64,000 nt of DNA from Vibrio penaeicida. Its GTDB lineage: Bacteria; Pseudomonadota; Gammaproteobacteria; Enterobacterales; Vibrionaceae. Positions within the stretch are counted from its first letter, which is position 1; every line of letters starts with the position of its first letter. Where the stretch lies: positions 2,480,001 to 2,544,000 of the forward strand of contig NZ_AP025144.1 in assembly GCF_019977755.1 (NCBI RefSeq). Reading direction: 5' to 3'. Below the pieces are notes generated by a model, which made no database searches, was not told the origin of the DNA, and worked only from the letters and a program-made list of their open reading frames with translations. A program made the position numbers and the translations under genes. Positions 7,402 to 18,908 of this stretch are shown here, in pieces.

Positions 7402-9678
7402 ATGGCAGAGCAATTTGCTAAAGCTTGGGAAGGTTTTGCTGAAGGTGACTGGCAAAACGAAGTTAACGTTCGTGATTTCATTCAAAAGAACTATACGCCA
7501 TATGAAGGCGACGAATCTTTCCTAGTATCTGAAGGCACTGAAGCAACAAATACGCTTTGGGCTAAAGTAATGGAAGGCATTAAGCTAGAAAACAGCACTC
7601 ATGCGCCTGTTGATTTCGACACTTCTGTTATCTCTACCATCACGTCACACGATGCTGGTTACATCAATAAAGATCTTGAGACTATCGTAGGTCTTCAAAC
7701 AGAAGCTCCGCTTAAGCGTGCCATCATGCCTAATGGCGGTGTGCGCATGATCGAAGGTTCTTGTAAAGCATACGGTCGTGAACTTGATCCACAAGTTTCA
7801 AAAATCTTTTCTGAATACCGCAAAACACACAACCAAGGTGTTTTTGATGTCTACTCTCCAGACATCCTAAAATGTCGTAAATCTGGTGTTCTAACTGGTC
7901 TTCCAGATGCATACGGTCGTGGTCGTATCATCGGTGATTACCGTCGTGTTGCATTGTACGGTGTAGATTTTCTAATCAAAGACAAAGTTGCTCAATTCCA
8001 CTCTACTCAAGATCAACTTGAGTCTGGTGAAGACTTGCAAATGACAATGCAACTTCGTGAAGAGATTCAGGAACAGCATCGTGCACTAGGTCAGTTGAAA
8101 GAAATGGCAGCTTCATATGGCTATGATATTTCTGCTCCAGCGACTACCGCTCAAGAAGCGATTCAGTGGACATACTTTGGTTACCTAGCTGCAGTTAAAT
8201 CTCAGAACGGCGCGGCGATGTCTCTAGGTCGTACTTCAACGTTCCTCGATGTTTATGTTGAGCGTGATATCGCAGCAGGCATCATCACAGAAGAACAAGC
8301 TCAAGAAATGATCGACCACTTCGTAATGAAGCTGCGTATGGTTCGCTTCCTACGTACTCCTGAGTACGATGAGCTATTCTCTGGCGACCCTATCTGGGCA
8401 ACAGAATCTATGGGTGGTATGGGCGTTGATGGTCGTACGTTGGTTACACGTACTAACTTCCGTTTCCTAAATACCCTATACACTATGGGACCTTCTCCAG
8501 AGCCAAACATCACTGTACTTTGGTCTGAACAACTACCTGAAGGCTTCAAGAAGTTCTGTGCGAAGGTATCTATTGATACGTCTTCTATCCAGTACGAAAA
8601 TGACGACCTAATGCGTCCAGACTTCGACAACGATGATTACGCGATCGCATGTTGTGTATCTCCAATGATCATCGGTAAGCACATGCAGTTCTTTGGTGCT
8701 CGTGCAAACCTTGCAAAAACACTTCTATACGTTATCAACGGTGGTGTTGATGAGAAATTGAAGATGCAGGTTGGTCCGAAAAGCGAACCAATGACTGAAG
8801 AGTACCTAGACTTCGATAAAGTTTGGGCAGGTCTAGACAACCTAATGGATTGGTTAGCAAAACAGTACGTAACGGCTCTGAATGCTATCCACTACTCTCA
8901 CGATAAGTACAGCTATGAAGCTGCTTTGATGGCACTTCACGATCGCGATGTTCGACGTACTATGGCTTGTGGTATAGCTGGTCTATCTGTTGCTGCCGAT
9001 TCTTTGTCTGCGATTAAGCACACTAAAGTTAAACCAATCCGTGATGAAGACGGCATTGCTATCGATTTCGAAATCGAAGGCGATTACCCGAAATTTGGTA
9101 ACAATGATTCACGTGTTGATGACATGGCATGTGAACTTGTTTCTAACTTCATGGCGAAAATCCGTAAGCTTAAGACTTACCGCGATGCAGTACCAACTCA
9201 ATCTATCCTAACTATCACTTCTAACGTGGTATACGGTAAGAAAACAGGTACTACACCAGACGGTCGTAAAGCCGGTGCTCCTTTCGCTCCTGGTGCTAAC
9301 CCAATGCACGGTCGTGACGAGAAAGGTGCCGTTGCCTCTCTAACATCAGTTGGTAAACTTCCGTTTGCTGATGCGAAAGATGGTATCTCTTACACATTCT
9401 CAATCGTACCAAACGCACTTGGTAAAGAAGAAGATTCACAACGTGCTAACCTTGCTGGTCTAATGGATGGTTACTTCCACCATGAAACAGGGATTGAAGG
9501 TGGACAGCACTTGAACGTGAATGTTCTTAACCGTGAAACGCTAGAAGATGCTGTTAAGCACCCAGAGAACTACCCTCAGCTAACAATCCGTGTATCGGGC
9601 TACGCTGTTCGTTTCAACTCTCTGACCACTGAACAGCAGAAAGACGTTATTGCTCGTACTTTCACTGAATCTCTATAA
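7402..9678 (+). CDS. pflB: Pyruvate formate-lyase (formate C-acetyltransferase)
   Basis: This is a glycyl-radical enzyme that converts pyruvate and CoA to acetyl-CoA and formate in fermenting cells. It has 758 residues, against 760 in E. coli. The catalytic pair Cys417-Cys418 lies in [19 protein letters not shown]. The radical glycine is Gly733 in [12 protein letters not shown], close to the C-terminus. The start codon follows AAGGTAGGT. The activase PflA is encoded about 3.4 kb downstream and not next to it; a chemoreceptor and an LpxR-like gene lie between. The roughly 260-base leader contains an FNR-like site, fitting anaerobic induction. A strong terminator follows. Confidence 0.98.
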   Translation: MAEQFAKAWEGFAEGDWQNEVNVRDFIQKNYTPYEGDESFLVSEGTEATNTLWAKVMEGIKLENSTHAPVDFDTSVISTITSHDAGYINKDLETIVGLQTEAPLKRAIMPNGGVRMIEGSCKAYGRELDPQVSKIFSEYRKTHNQGVFDVYSPDILKCRKSGVLTGLPDAYGRGRIIGDYRRVALYGVDFLIKDKVAQFHSTQDQLESGEDLQMTMQLREEIQEQHRALGQLKEMAASYGYDISAPATTAQEAIQWTYFGYLAAVKSQNGAAMSLGRTSTFLDVYVERDIAAGIITEEQAQEMIDHFVMKLRMVRFLRTPEYDELFSGDPIWATESMGGMGVDGRTLVTRTNFRFLNTLYTMGPSPEPNITVLWSEQLPEGFKKFCAKVSIDTSSIQYENDDLMRPDFDNDDYAIACCVSPMIIGKHMQFFGARANLAKTLLYVINGGVDEKLKMQVGPKSEPMTEEYLDFDKVWAGLDNLMDWLAKQYVTALNAIHYSHDKYSYEAALMALHDRDVRRTMACGIAGLSVAADSLSAIKHTKVKPIRDEDGIAIDFEIEGDYPKFGNNDSRVDDMACELVSNFMAKIRKLKTYRDAVPTQSILTITSNVVYGKKTGTTPDGRKAGAPFAPGANPMHGRDEKGAVASLTSVGKLPFADAKDGISYTFSIVPNALGKEEDSQRANLAGLMDGYFHHETGIEGGQHLNVNVLNRETLEDAVKHPENYPQLTIRVSGYAVRFNSLTTEQQKDVIARTFTESL

Positions 9679-9698
9679 TCACTGAGTTCTAAAAAACA

Positions 9699-9727
9699 AG
9701 CCCCCGAAAATTCGGGGGCTTTTTTTG
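9699..9727 (+). terminator. Rho-independent terminator of pflB
   Basis: AGCCCCCGAA (9699-9708) pairs with TTCGGGGGCT (9711-9720), followed by a run of T. It ends pflB. The gene on the other side (minus strand) also finishes here. Confidence 0.95.
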
Positions 9728-9755
9728 CGTTTCTAATAGGCATATACCCAAGTAA

Positions 9756-11636
9756 CTAAACTGCAAATTGATTGCATTCTTTAATTAATACACCAGATCG
9801 TTCATCTACTCGGCTGCTCGCCTCTCTAAGCTGGGTATTATTGTCTTCAATTGTGCTCATTGAGGAGGAAATTTGAGACATGCTATCCGCCATGGATTGA
9901 CTGGTAGTTGCCAACTCTTTAATCGATGATGAAATTCGCTCGGTTTGCTCCGTTGCCTCGCTGACTTGCTCAGTAATCAACTTCAACGCTTCCATCGCTT
10001 CATGCCCTTTTTCTCGGCCCTGCTGCATAGACGATTCGGACTGCCCAATGTATTGAATCACTTCAGCACTCTCTTTTTTCATGGTTTCAATCGTACCCGA
10101 TATTTCGGCGACAGCATCAACAGTTCTCACGGCTAAGCTTCGTACCTCGTCTGCAACAACTGCAAAACCTCTGCCTTGCTCACCCGCTCTAGCGGCTTCG
10201 ATAGCGGCATTCAGCGCAAGCAAATTGGTTTGCTCAGCAATACCATTAATAATATCCATAACGGAATCCACTTTTGAAGAAGCGTCCTCAAGAGCATTGA
10301 TGTGAGTCGCAGCATTACCAAGTATTTTCCCAATATCTTCAATTGAATCTATTGCGCTGGTAATGATCGTTGCCCCCTCTTGCGCCGACTCACTGGATTT
10401 CTCACTCACTTGCACCACCAAATCCAGACTGCTTGATACTTCTTGCGTAGTAACGCTTACTTCCTCCGTTGCCGAAGCCAGTACTTGAGTTTGCCCCACA
10501 ACATCGTGTTGACTTGCCACTAAGTCATCTAAGCCAGAGTTCAATTCATTCGCGTTAGATGCTAGCGCATGACTGCTGTGCTGCACGCCTTTAACCAACT
10601 TACCCAAGTTTTCACAAGCTTGGTTAATGTTGAGTGCCAAACGATTGAACTCATCATTTTTGTTGTTCGAAACAGGCATTCTTTGCGACAAATCCCCATT
10701 AGAGACAAGCTCGAGAATCTGCGTTACCTTTTTAAGCGCACGTGATATGGATATGTTCTGTGATACAAAAATAAACAAAGTAAACAGAGCTAAAACGAAA
10801 CATGCGATCAGTGTAGAAAGTTGCACTGTAGAAGACGTTTGCTGCGCTGCCTGTCCATACTCCGCACTGATCACATTCATTTTCGCGCCTAGCTGTCTAA
10901 CGACAGTTTGCACATCTTTCTGTCTTTGAAAGAGTGATTCTTCAACGGATTCTAGTTCAACAGACAGTTCACTCACACGAGCAGAATGCTCTTTAAATAG
11001 CTCCACTTCTTTTTCATATAAGTCGAGCATTGCGTATGAATTTGACATATTGATAAACATTGCCAACGCACGGTTGAAGTACTTTAGATTCTCTTCATTG
11101 GGTTGCAAAAGATAAGTTTGCTGCGTCTTCACCATATTCTGAAAATCGGAATTGATGCTCACCATTCCGGTTTCAGCAATCTTTGCCTCTATGGTATTGG
11201 CTAGCTGTTTTAGTTCACCTAGTTTTCCATCATCAACATTAAACCCCATCTCTTGCCTTATCGCTAACCATGGTGCCAATGCATCCTGATACGCCGAAAT
11301 AGACTCAACAAAGCTTTCCGCTCCATCGTGCAGCCCAACCTCAGCTAGCATCGTTTTTTTCCCCAATGCCTTTTGAGAGATATCTTCAAGCATGGCGTTA
11401 ATTTCTTCGACCTGCTCTCCAGTCATATTGTTTAAGCGCGCCGCTAAATCCAATAAACTGATTTGCGTTTGACCGATTTCGGCAACGCCTTCGTGAATAA
11501 ACCCCTGATTTTGATATTGATTAGTTACCGAGCTGATTTTTATTGAAATAAACACCGATAACCCAGCAAAACCTACCATCAGCGCTGCTAGGTATATCCA
11601 TACTTTTTGCTTCTGTGAGAGCGCAAAACTTGTCAT
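9756..11636 (-). CDS. Methyl-accepting chemotaxis protein
   Basis: This is a membrane chemoreceptor of 626 residues. A first membrane helix (about 13-32) is followed by a helical periplasmic domain of about 240 residues, a second helix (about 278-300), a HAMP domain and a cytoplasmic coiled-coil. The signalling tip reads [20 protein letters not shown] and [19 protein letters not shown] at 11639 and an ATG at 11636 compete; AGGAGG lies 5 bases before the ATG, so that start is chosen. The sensed ligand is unknown. Its place between pflB and pflA is shared with other vibrios, which hints at energy or anaerobic taxis, but that is inference. Confidence 0.95.
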   Translation of the reverse strand: MTSFALSQKQKVWIYLAALMVGFAGLSVFISIKISSVTNQYQNQGFIHEGVAEIGQTQISLLDLAARLNNMTGEQVEEINAMLEDISQKALGKKTMLAEVGLHDGAESFVESISAYQDALAPWLAIRQEMGFNVDDGKLGELKQLANTIEAKIAETGMVSINSDFQNMVKTQQTYLLQPNEENLKYFNRALAMFINMSNSYAMLDLYEKEVELFKEHSARVSELSVELESVEESLFQRQKDVQTVVRQLGAKMNVISAEYGQAAQQTSSTVQLSTLIACFVLALFTLFIFVSQNISISRALKKVTQILELVSNGDLSQRMPVSNNKNDEFNRLALNINQACENLGKLVKGVQHSSHALASNANELNSGLDDLVASQHDVVGQTQVLASATEEVSVTTQEVSSSLDLVVQVSEKSSESAQEGATIITSAIDSIEDIGKILGNAATHINALEDASSKVDSVMDIINGIAEQTNLLALNAAIEAARAGEQGRGFAVVADEVRSLAVRTVDAVAEISGTIETMKKESAEVIQYIGQSESSMQQGREKGHEAMEALKLITEQVSEATEQTERISSSIKELATTSQSMADSMSQISSSMSTIEDNNTQLREASSRVDERSGVLIKECNQFAV

Positions 11637-11912
11637 CACTCCCTCCTCTACTTTGGAAATTCAGACTAATAAATCAATGTTGGTACATTCAATGTTCGAA
11701 AGTACTATTAAGTATCCGACGACACTTTAGGTTAATTTACAATTTTCTAACATTTGATTATTGACAAATGCATCATTAATTATTTCAAAATTCTACACAT
11801 GTCTCTTTTTGCAAAAAGTTATTCGCTTCCACTTACTTGATTTATTGCATAAAAGTTGGGAAAGTTTCACATTGCGTATATCGAGTTCACTTACTAAGGA
11901 GTCAGTATTGAT

Positions 11913-12890
11913 ATGAATGCTGTCTGGGTTCCTATTATTTTACTGTCGCTGTCTTCTTTGACTGCACAAGCCAAATCGCACTTATCTCTCACAATGGACA
12001 ATGACTCTTTAGTAAGGAGTGATGAAGATTACAGTAGTGGTATTCAGTTAGGTATTCTGTCTGAATTAGATAAAAACGAGTCCAGCGAACAAAGCCACTC
12101 CTTAAGCACAATAGGTTTTGGGGATAACAATGCTCGCTATTATTGGAATCTAAACATTGGGCAAAAACTATGGACTCCCACTGATATTGAATCCACAACA
12201 CCAAAGATAAATGAGCGCCCATACTCTGGAATCAGTTTCATCAGTGGCTCATTGATCGCAAGAACAACCGAAAAACACCAAACTCTCAACGTTATGCTTG
12301 GAACAATGGGAAAAAATGCCCAAGCCGATTCTGCACAAGTGTTTGTTCATGATCTAATTGGGTCTGCTCGCCCTCAAGGTTGGGCATACCAAATTGAAGA
12401 GCCTTGGGTTTACCAATTGGGTTACAGGCAGCAAAACTTGCTTCATAGAAACTCGGGTTATTTTGAAAATCACGAATCTGAGGTTAGTTGGATCAATCGA
12501 GTAGCATTAGGAAACTTTCGCTCCGAAATAGGCAGCGGCGTAATGTGGCGAATGGGCGAAGCGCTTGCCAATACTTTTGGTTCAGCCGAAATTAAATACG
12601 ACAACCCAGCACATCGACTTCATCTAGATTATGGTCGCAGCGGATGGTTTGTATTTACTGGGCTCGAAGCTCGATATCGCTTTAACGACATCACAATTAC
12701 AGGAAAGCGCCCCCCCCTCGTCCCACTCGTTTCTGTAACTCACTTACAGTCTACGGCTGTTTTAGGCGCTCTAGCGCATTACAAAGAGGTAGGGGTATCG
12801 CTCTCTTACTCCCTTAAAACACCAGATTTTAAGGAAGACCAAGCTCATTTCCATGCTAACGGGTCCGTTTCCCTGTTCTGGATATTCTGA
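11913..12890 (+). CDS. LpxR-like outer-membrane lipid A 3'-O-deacylase
   Basis: This 325-residue outer-membrane beta-barrel is expected to remove the 3'-acyloxyacyl chain from lipid A. A signal peptide ends at AQA (residue 20). The mature N-terminus gives TMDNDSL with Asn30 and Asp31, then DYSSGIQLG, ERPYSGISF, and His146 in VFVHDLIGSARPQGW. In mature numbering these fall near 10, 11 and 126, matching the LpxR catalytic Asn, Asp and His. The C-terminal residue is Phe (SLFWIF), typical of barrels inserted by BAM. An AGGAG site lies 11 bases before the ATG. It is monocistronic and not near other lipid A genes. Confidence 0.85.
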   Translation: MNAVWVPIILLSLSSLTAQAKSHLSLTMDNDSLVRSDEDYSSGIQLGILSELDKNESSEQSHSLSTIGFGDNNARYYWNLNIGQKLWTPTDIESTTPKINERPYSGISFISGSLIARTTEKHQTLNVMLGTMGKNAQADSAQVFVHDLIGSARPQGWAYQIEEPWVYQLGYRQQNLLHRNSGYFENHESEVSWINRVALGNFRSEIGSGVMWRMGEALANTFGSAEIKYDNPAHRLHLDYGRSGWFVFTGLEARYRFNDITITGKRPPLVPLVSVTHLQSTAVLGALAHYKEVGVSLSYSLKTPDFKEDQAHFHANGSVSLFWIF

Positions 12891-12977
12891 TGTTTTTTAT
12901 AACTTTATCATTGAAAGCCATTGTTAATAGGTATCATTCCTATCTCAAACACTCAGCAATTCAATTAGCGATGTTTT

Positions 12978-12995
12978 GCAAAATAATAATTTTGC
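12978..12995. repeat. Short inverted repeat upstream of pflA
   Basis: GCAAAAT (12978-12984) is repeated inverted as ATTTTGC (12989-12995) around AATA. It lies about 90 bases before pflA and 90 bases after the lpxR-like gene. It could be an operator for pflA or a weak transcript end for the upstream gene; no T-run follows. Confidence 0.3.
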
Positions 12996-13083
12996 CCTTA
13001 AGACCAAATAACCTCAGTTTTTCCTAGGGTACAGTGCCATTTTGTAATAAAATGACAGAAAATAATTCCTAAGAGATTAGCTC

Positions 13084-13824
13084 ATGTCTACTACTGGTCG
13101 TATTCATTCTTTCGAATCTTGTGGCACGGTGGATGGTCCGGGAATCCGCTTTATTGTGTTTCTCCAAGGCTGTCTAATGCGCTGTAAATATTGCCATAAC
13201 CGAGATACGTGGGACACCCACGATGGCAAGGTAGTGAGCGTGGACGAAATCATTAGCGAAGCAAAGTCTTATAAGCACTTCATGAGAGCTTCTGGCGGTG
13301 GGGTCACTTGCTCGGGAGGTGAAGCCATGCTTCAACCTGAATTCGTACGTGACTTTTTCCGTGCGGCTAAAGAGGAAGGGATGCATACCTGTTTGGATAC
13401 TAACGGGTATATTCGGAAACATACTGATGTTGTTGATGAAGTACTTGAAGCCTCAGATCTTGTCATGCTCGATATCAAGCATATGAAAGATGCCATTCAT
13501 CAAGATTTTATTGGTGTTTCCAACAAGCGCACTTTAGATTTCGCACGCTATCTTCACAAAATTGGGCAAAAAACTTGGCTTCGATATGTTGTTGTACCTG
13601 GTTACACCGACGACGAAGAGGCCGCGCATATGCTCGGTGAGTTTATTCAAGATATGGATAACATCGAAAAAGTGGAGTTGCTGCCCTACCACAAATTGGG
13701 CGCACATAAGTGGGAAGCGTTAGGGCACGACTACCCACTCGAAGGGGTTAACCCACCACCGAAAGAAACGATGGATGCGATAAAAGGAATACTTGAGCAA
13801 TATAACGACAATGTGAAATACTAG
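13084..13824 (+). CDS. pflA: Pyruvate formate-lyase activating enzyme (radical SAM)
   Basis: This enzyme uses S-adenosylmethionine and a 4Fe-4S cluster to place the glycyl radical on PflB Gly733. It has 246 residues, equal to the E. coli enzyme. The cluster motif CLMRCKYC gives Cys30, Cys34 and Cys37. The substrate-side motif [13 protein letters not shown] precedes it, and [14 protein letters not shown] follows. The gene is separated from pflB by two unrelated genes, so it has its own promoter. Its ribosome site is weak (AAGAGA). A hairpin terminator follows. Confidence 0.97.
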   Translation: MSTTGRIHSFESCGTVDGPGIRFIVFLQGCLMRCKYCHNRDTWDTHDGKVVSVDEIISEAKSYKHFMRASGGGVTCSGGEAMLQPEFVRDFFRAAKEEGMHTCLDTNGYIRKHTDVVDEVLEASDLVMLDIKHMKDAIHQDFIGVSNKRTLDFARYLHKIGQKTWLRYVVVPGYTDDEEAAHMLGEFIQDMDNIEKVELLPYHKLGAHKWEALGHDYPLEGVNPPPKETMDAIKGILEQYNDNVKY

Positions 13825-13871
13825 TTTTCATGTAAGCCTTATACTCAAGCTATACAAAGTAACCAATCATG

Positions 13872-13905
13872 AACAAAGCCAGCATTATGCTGGCTTTGTT
13901 GTATT
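13872..13905 (+). terminator. Rho-independent terminator of pflA
   Basis: AACAAAGCCAGCA (13872-13884) pairs perfectly with TGCTGGCTTTGTT (13888-13900). The T-tract is imperfect (GTTGTATTG). The AAGCCAGC core recurs in the terminators at 20529 and 22453. Confidence 0.75.
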
Positions 13906-14009
13906 GATAGCCAAGTTACCCTTGGGTATAGAAATAACAGAGCTAAACTCACGATCTTGGAACGTTCGGGTGTGTTTCCACAAAAGTTCGTGCCCTTAGG
14001 AATTACACT

Positions 14010-14666
14010 ATGTCAATACTTCAGTTTCTTTGTCTCGCCGTTACAGCCTTTGTCGTACAACGAAGTTGGGCTGATACAAAGCATGCCTTTATTCCTAAGT
14101 TTCTAAGCGAAAAATCTTTTCAGAACCTCACTATCATTTCCTTAGTAATACTCTTTTTTCTTTGGCAAACCAAAGCAGGGGTCAAAAGCGGTTTAGATAT
14201 TCACTTTCTTGGTGTAACGGCTTTTACTATGATGTTTGGCTGGCGAGTCGCCTGCCTTCTTAGCCTGCCTATTTTTGGCGCCCTCGCCATTTTCAATCAG
14301 TGGCCGTTAATAGATTTACCGGTACAAATTACCATTTCAGGCTTCATCCCTATTTTTTTAAGCTATTTCATATTTACTCTTAGCTATCACTACTTACCCA
14401 AAAATGTCTTTGTTTTCATTTTTGTTGCTGGCTTTTTTAATGCCATGTTTGTTGGGAGCACACACCTCCTGCTGAAAGGAAACTACTATCTTTGGCAGGG
14501 TTTGTATGATTTCACCACGGTAATGGATAACTTCTTCATGCTGATTCCCTTAATGGCATTTCCTGAAGGCCTCCTCAACGGAATGACATTAGCGGTACTT
14601 TGCGTATATCGACCAGAATGGTTGCGCGTATTCTCAGACAGACATTACCTTTTTCCTAACAAGTAG
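14010..14666 (+). CDS. CbiM-like integral membrane protein
   Basis: This 218-residue protein is almost entirely hydrophobic, with about six or seven membrane helices. The middle part (FLGVTAFTMMFGWRVACLLS) and the end (AFPEGLLNGMTLAVLCVYRPEW) look like the CbiM/energy-coupling-factor permease family, which takes part in cobalt or nickel uptake. The N-terminal Met-His metal loop of true CbiM is absent and no ATPase or CbiN gene is nearby, so a metal transport role is uncertain. A homologue sits at the same place, between pflA and yfbU, in other vibrios. Confidence 0.65.
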   Translation: MSILQFLCLAVTAFVVQRSWADTKHAFIPKFLSEKSFQNLTIISLVILFFLWQTKAGVKSGLDIHFLGVTAFTMMFGWRVACLLSLPIFGALAIFNQWPLIDLPVQITISGFIPIFLSYFIFTLSYHYLPKNVFVFIFVAGFFNAMFVGSTHLLLKGNYYLWQGLYDFTTVMDNFFMLIPLMAFPEGLLNGMTLAVLCVYRPEWLRVFSDRHYLFPNK

Positions 14667-14810
14667 AATTCCTGTCTAGCAGTAGCACGAAAATATCCGC
14701 TCAATCTCCAACCAAACCTTATTAAACATGTGTTGAGATCATGTTTCGATACAGATACTTGCTGTTACCCTGTTTCATAGATTAAGTAATAAAATTTAAG
14801 AGACCATGCT

Positions 14811-15311
14811 ATGGAAATGACCAACGCTCAACGACTCATTTTGTCGAACCAATACAACCTAATGTCGCAGATGGATCCGCAGAATGCCGAAAAGTATCAA
14901 CGCCTTCAAACGATTGTAGAGCGTGGATATGAACTACAAATGTTAGAGCTAAATAAGGACTATGGCTGCTTGGATGAAACGCAGTGTCGAGAGATTCTTG
15001 AGATTATGGAAATGTATCATGCGATGCAAGAATCGAACAAAATGCTCAACCATGATGAGAGAGAAAATGTTGATCAGCGCAGACTCAACTTTTTAGGGTT
15101 CGATATCGCTAGTGAATCACAGCTTGTTCACTATGTGCGTTTTCTCGTCGACTCCGAAGGGTTGTACACTCAATTCGACAAGGGTGAACATCACTTCAAC
15201 GCACAAATGCCAATGCTTGAAAAATACCAAAGAATGTTAGCATCTTGGAAGCGCTGTCCACGTCAATATCACCTCTCTGCGGCGGAATTTAATCAAATCT
15301 TCAACGCTTAG
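14811..15311 (+). CDS. yfbU: YfbU family protein
   Basis: A soluble protein of 166 residues that follows the E. coli YfbU pattern closely from the first residue ([20 protein letters not shown]) through [12 protein letters not shown] to [15 protein letters not shown]. The biochemical role is not established; overproduction of the E. coli protein has been linked to loss of viability. It stands alone with a weak terminator after it. Confidence 0.9.
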   Translation: MEMTNAQRLILSNQYNLMSQMDPQNAEKYQRLQTIVERGYELQMLELNKDYGCLDETQCREILEIMEMYHAMQESNKMLNHDERENVDQRRLNFLGFDIASESQLVHYVRFLVDSEGLYTQFDKGEHHFNAQMPMLEKYQRMLASWKRCPRQYHLSAAEFNQIFNA

Positions 15312-15356
15312 TCCTATTTTTGACCTAAGTCTCTCACATTGTTTGATATTTTTATC

Positions 15357-15384
15357 AAAGCACCGCTGTAATGTGGTGCTTTCC
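15357..15384 (+). terminator. Probable terminator of yfbU
   Basis: AAAGCACC (15357-15364) pairs with GGTGCTTT (15375-15382) around a 10-base loop, followed by CC and few T. It is a moderate terminator candidate. Confidence 0.5.
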
Positions 15385-15602
15385 TATTGCGACCGTAGGT
15401 TGCGCAACACTCCAGCCTGTTTGAATCACTTCTAGCACACTCATACAAACCCGTACTTGCTTCATACTTTTTTCTTAAAAATTTGAAATAAATACCGAAT
15501 TAATAAGCAGAATTCAAATTCTGGGTCTAACCTTATTTAGTGAAGGACGTGACATTTTCGCTGTTAATTAGTCGATTTGACAGGTTTAGAGGGGTATTCG
15601 CT

Positions 15603-17537
15603 ATGAGCATTTTTGACCACTACCAGGCTCGCTATGAAGCAGCCAAGGATGAAGAACTATCGCTGCAAGACTTTTTATCGCTATGTCGTGAAGACAAAAG
15701 CGCCTATGCCAATGCAGCTGAGCGCCTATTAATGGCGATTGGAGAACCTGAAGTCATCGACACCGCATTAGACCCGAGACTCAGCCGTATTTTCTCTAAT
15801 CGCGTGATATCCAGATACAAAACCTTTGAAGATTTCTACGGTATGGAAGACGCGATAGAACAAATCGTTTCTTACCTAAAACATGCCGCTCAAGGTCTAG
15901 AAGAACGAAAACAAATTCTATACCTTTTGGGTCCCGTTGGTGGCGGTAAGTCGTCACTCGCCGAAAAACTGAAAGCCCTAATGGAAAAAATGCCTATCTA
16001 CGTTCTTTCTGCTAATGGTGAACGTAGCCCAGTCAATGACCATCCATTCTGTTTGTTCAATGTGAACGAAGATGGTGATTTGCTAAAAGGCGATTATGGC
16101 ATTGAAAAACGTTACCTACGCTCCATCATGTCACCTTGGGCAGCAAAACGCCTAACTGAGTTTGGTGGTGATATTTCCAAATTTAAAGTTGTGAAGGTAA
16201 GGCCATCTATCCTTGGTCAGACTGCAATTGCAAAAACGGAACCGGGTGACGAAAACAACCAAGACATTTCATCACTTGTCGGTAAAGTCGATATCCGTCA
16301 ACTTGAGCACTTCTCACAAGACGACCCTGATGCGTACAGCTACTCAGGTGCATTATGTCGAGCTAACCAAGGCTTGATGGAATTTGTAGAGATGTTCAAA
16401 GCGCCAATCAAAGTACTGCACCCATTACTTACTGCTACTCAGGAAGGTAACTATAACGGTACAGAAGGGCTCTCGGCCTTGCCATTTGATGGCATGATTC
16501 TGGCGCACTCGAACGAATCAGAGTGGCAGACCTTCCGCAATAATAAGAACAATGAAGCCTTCCTCGATAGGGTGTACATTGTGAAAGTACCTTACTGCTT
16601 GCGTGTTTCGGAAGAAGTTAAAATCTACAAAAAACTGTTGGATCACAGTGAGCTTTCAAAAGCGCCATGTTCTCCAAGCACATTGGACATTTTGGCTCAG
16701 TTCAGCATTCTTTCTCGTATGAAAGATCCTGAGAACTCATCCATTTTCTCGAAAATGCGTGTTTACGATGGGGAAACCCTGAAAGATACCGATCCAAAAG
16801 CAAAAAGCTACCAAGAGTACCGAGATTTTGCAGGTGTCGATGAAGGCATGTCGGGTCTTTCTACTCGTTTTGCATTCAAGATCCTTTCTCGCGTATTTAA
16901 CTTCGATCAATCCGAAGTGGCGGCAAACCCTGTGCATCTTTTCTATGTTATTGAGCAACAGGTAGAAAGAGAACAGTTCCCACAAGACATGGCAGAGCGT
17001 TATTTAGAGTTCTTGAAAGGCTATTTAGTACCTAAATATGTCGAGTTTATCGGTAAAGAAATTCAAACCGCTTACCTCGAATCCTACTCTGAATACGGTC
17101 AGAACATCTTCGACCGTTATGTCACCTACGCCGATTTCTGGATTCAAGATCAAGAATATCGCGATCCGGAAACAGGGCAGTTATTCGACCGTGCCGCGCT
17201 TAATAATGAGCTAGAGAAGATTGAGAAAACGGCAGGTATCAGTAATCCGAAAGATTTCCGAAACGAGATCGTTAACTTCGTATTACGTGCTCGTGCAAAC
17301 AATAAAGGGCAAAACCCCGTTTGGACCAGTTACGAGAAACTCAGAACGGTCATCGAGAAGAAAATGTTCTCGAATACGGAAGAACTGCTTCCTGTTATTT
17401 CCTTCAATGCGAAAACTTCAACCGATGATCAGAAAAAACACGACGACTTTGTCGCTCGTATGATGGAGAAAGGCTACACCAAGAAACAAGTTAGATTGTT
17501 GTCGGAATGGTACCTACGAGTACGTAAATCCTCTTAG
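15603..17537 (+). CDS. yeaG: PrkA family serine protein kinase YeaG
   Basis: This is a stress-related kinase/AAA protein of 644 residues, the same length as E. coli YeaG. The N-terminal PrkA AAA domain carries the P-loop LGPVGGGKSSLAEKL near residues 110-124, and the C-terminal part is the PrkA kinase-like domain. A GTG at 15540 extends the frame by 21 codons, but GAGGGG lies 8 bases before the ATG at 15603 and MSIFDHYQARYE is the conserved start. It is first in the yeaG-yeaH-spoVR set. In enterobacteria yeaGH is RpoS-dependent and helps survival of nitrogen starvation. Its targets here are unknown. Confidence 0.95.
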   Translation: MSIFDHYQARYEAAKDEELSLQDFLSLCREDKSAYANAAERLLMAIGEPEVIDTALDPRLSRIFSNRVISRYKTFEDFYGMEDAIEQIVSYLKHAAQGLEERKQILYLLGPVGGGKSSLAEKLKALMEKMPIYVLSANGERSPVNDHPFCLFNVNEDGDLLKGDYGIEKRYLRSIMSPWAAKRLTEFGGDISKFKVVKVRPSILGQTAIAKTEPGDENNQDISSLVGKVDIRQLEHFSQDDPDAYSYSGALCRANQGLMEFVEMFKAPIKVLHPLLTATQEGNYNGTEGLSALPFDGMILAHSNESEWQTFRNNKNNEAFLDRVYIVKVPYCLRVSEEVKIYKKLLDHSELSKAPCSPSTLDILAQFSILSRMKDPENSSIFSKMRVYDGETLKDTDPKAKSYQEYRDFAGVDEGMSGLSTRFAFKILSRVFNFDQSEVAANPVHLFYVIEQQVEREQFPQDMAERYLEFLKGYLVPKYVEFIGKEIQTAYLESYSEYGQNIFDRYVTYADFWIQDQEYRDPETGQLFDRAALNNELEKIEKTAGISNPKDFRNEIVNFVLRARANNKGQNPVWTSYEKLRTVIEKKMFSNTEELLPVISFNAKTSTDDQKKHDDFVARMMEKGYTKKQVRLLSEWYLRVRKSS

Positions 17538-17628
17538 TACCAAGTGTCTTAGATATGGGGACTGGCAGATATTGCCAGTCACTCATGACACACAGTTCGA
17601 CACTTTGACGTTTCAGAGGGACTAACGT

Positions 17629-18897
17629 ATGGCGCAATTTATCGACAGAAGGCTCAATGGCAAGAATAAGAGCACAGTCAACAGACAACGCTTTTTACGC
17701 CGCCATAAAGAGCAAATTAAGGAATCGGTAGCCGATGCCGTGAATCGCCGATCTATCACCAATACAGAGACAGGTGAAGATATATCGATTCCACATAAAG
17801 ACATCAAAGAGCCAATTTTTCATCAAGGACAAGGGGGCGTTAGAGAACGCGTTCATCCAGGTAATGACCAATTCATCACTGGAGACAAAATTGAGCGACC
17901 AAAAGGCGGTCAAGGAGGCGGCTCTGGCGAAGGTGATGCAAGTGCTGATGGCGAAGGTCAAGATGACTTTGTTTTTCAGATTTCAAAAGACGAATATCTC
18001 GATATTCTATTTGAAGATCTAGAGCTACCTAACCTTCAAAAAAACCAAATCAATAAAATCACAGAATGGAAAACCCATAGAGCTGGTTTCCAAACCGCGG
18101 GTATTCCAGCCAATATCAGTGTAGTGCGCTCTCTTCAACAATCACTGGCACGAAGAACAGCATTAACCGCGGGCAAAAAGCGACTACTTGCAGAGCTAGA
18201 AGAAGAGTTAGAGCGAATTGAAAGCAACGAACCCGCTCAACCTTTAGAGGAAAAGAAACTTCAAGAGGAAATCATTGAACTTCGTCAGCGTATTGCGCGC
18301 GTTCCGTTTATTGATACTTTTGATTTGCGTTTCAAAAACTACGAAAAGCGCCCTATTCCTTCTAGCCAAGCGGTCATGTTTTGTTTGATGGATGTGTCTG
18401 GCTCAATGGACCAAGCAACTAAAGACATCGCAAAACGCTTTTATGTGCTTTTATATCTATTTTTAACAAGAACTTACGAGAATGTCGAAGTCGTCTTCAT
18501 ACGCCACCATACTCAAGCGAAAGAAGTCGATGAACATGAATTTTTCTATTCGCAGGAAACGGGTGGCACCATCGTATCCAGCGCTTTGAAATTGATGAAT
18601 GAAATCGTAAAAGACAGATATCCAACTAACGAGTGGAATATCTACGCAGCACAAGCTTCAGATGGGGATAACTGGGCAGATGATTCCCCTCGTTGTAAAG
18701 AGCTATTGGTGAACAATATTTTACCTGAATGTCAATATTACTCCTATATCGAAATAACAAGAAGAACCCACCAAACCTTATGGCATGAATACCAAAAACT
18801 CGAAGAAGCATTCGACAATTTTGCCATGAAAAATATTCGTACTGTGGATGATATTTTCCCAGTATTTAGGGAACTGTTTCAAAAAGAAACGGCATAG
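17629..18897 (+). CDS. yeaH: YeaH/YhbH family protein (DUF444, VWA-like)
   Basis: This 422-residue partner of the YeaG kinase has a charged N-terminus ([20 protein letters not shown]), a Gly-rich linker around residues 88-104, a coiled segment near 180-220 and a von Willebrand A-like domain. The metal-binding MIDAS motif [13 protein letters not shown] is intact (DxSxS). It lies 91 bases after yeaG and 11 bases before the spoVR gene. The three are almost always found together in proteobacteria, which suggests a kinase, an adaptor and an effector. Confidence 0.94.
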   Translation: MAQFIDRRLNGKNKSTVNRQRFLRRHKEQIKESVADAVNRRSITNTETGEDISIPHKDIKEPIFHQGQGGVRERVHPGNDQFITGDKIERPKGGQGGGSGEGDASADGEGQDDFVFQISKDEYLDILFEDLELPNLQKNQINKITEWKTHRAGFQTAGIPANISVVRSLQQSLARRTALTAGKKRLLAELEEELERIESNEPAQPLEEKKLQEEIIELRQRIARVPFIDTFDLRFKNYEKRPIPSSQAVMFCLMDVSGSMDQATKDIAKRFYVLLYLFLTRTYENVEVVFIRHHTQAKEVDEHEFFYSQETGGTIVSSALKLMNEIVKDRYPTNEWNIYAAQASDGDNWADDSPRCKELLVNNILPECQYYSYIEITRRTHQTLWHEYQKLEEAFDNFAMKNIRTVDDIFPVFRELFQKETA

Positions 18898-18908
18898 GGA
18901 GGCGCGCT

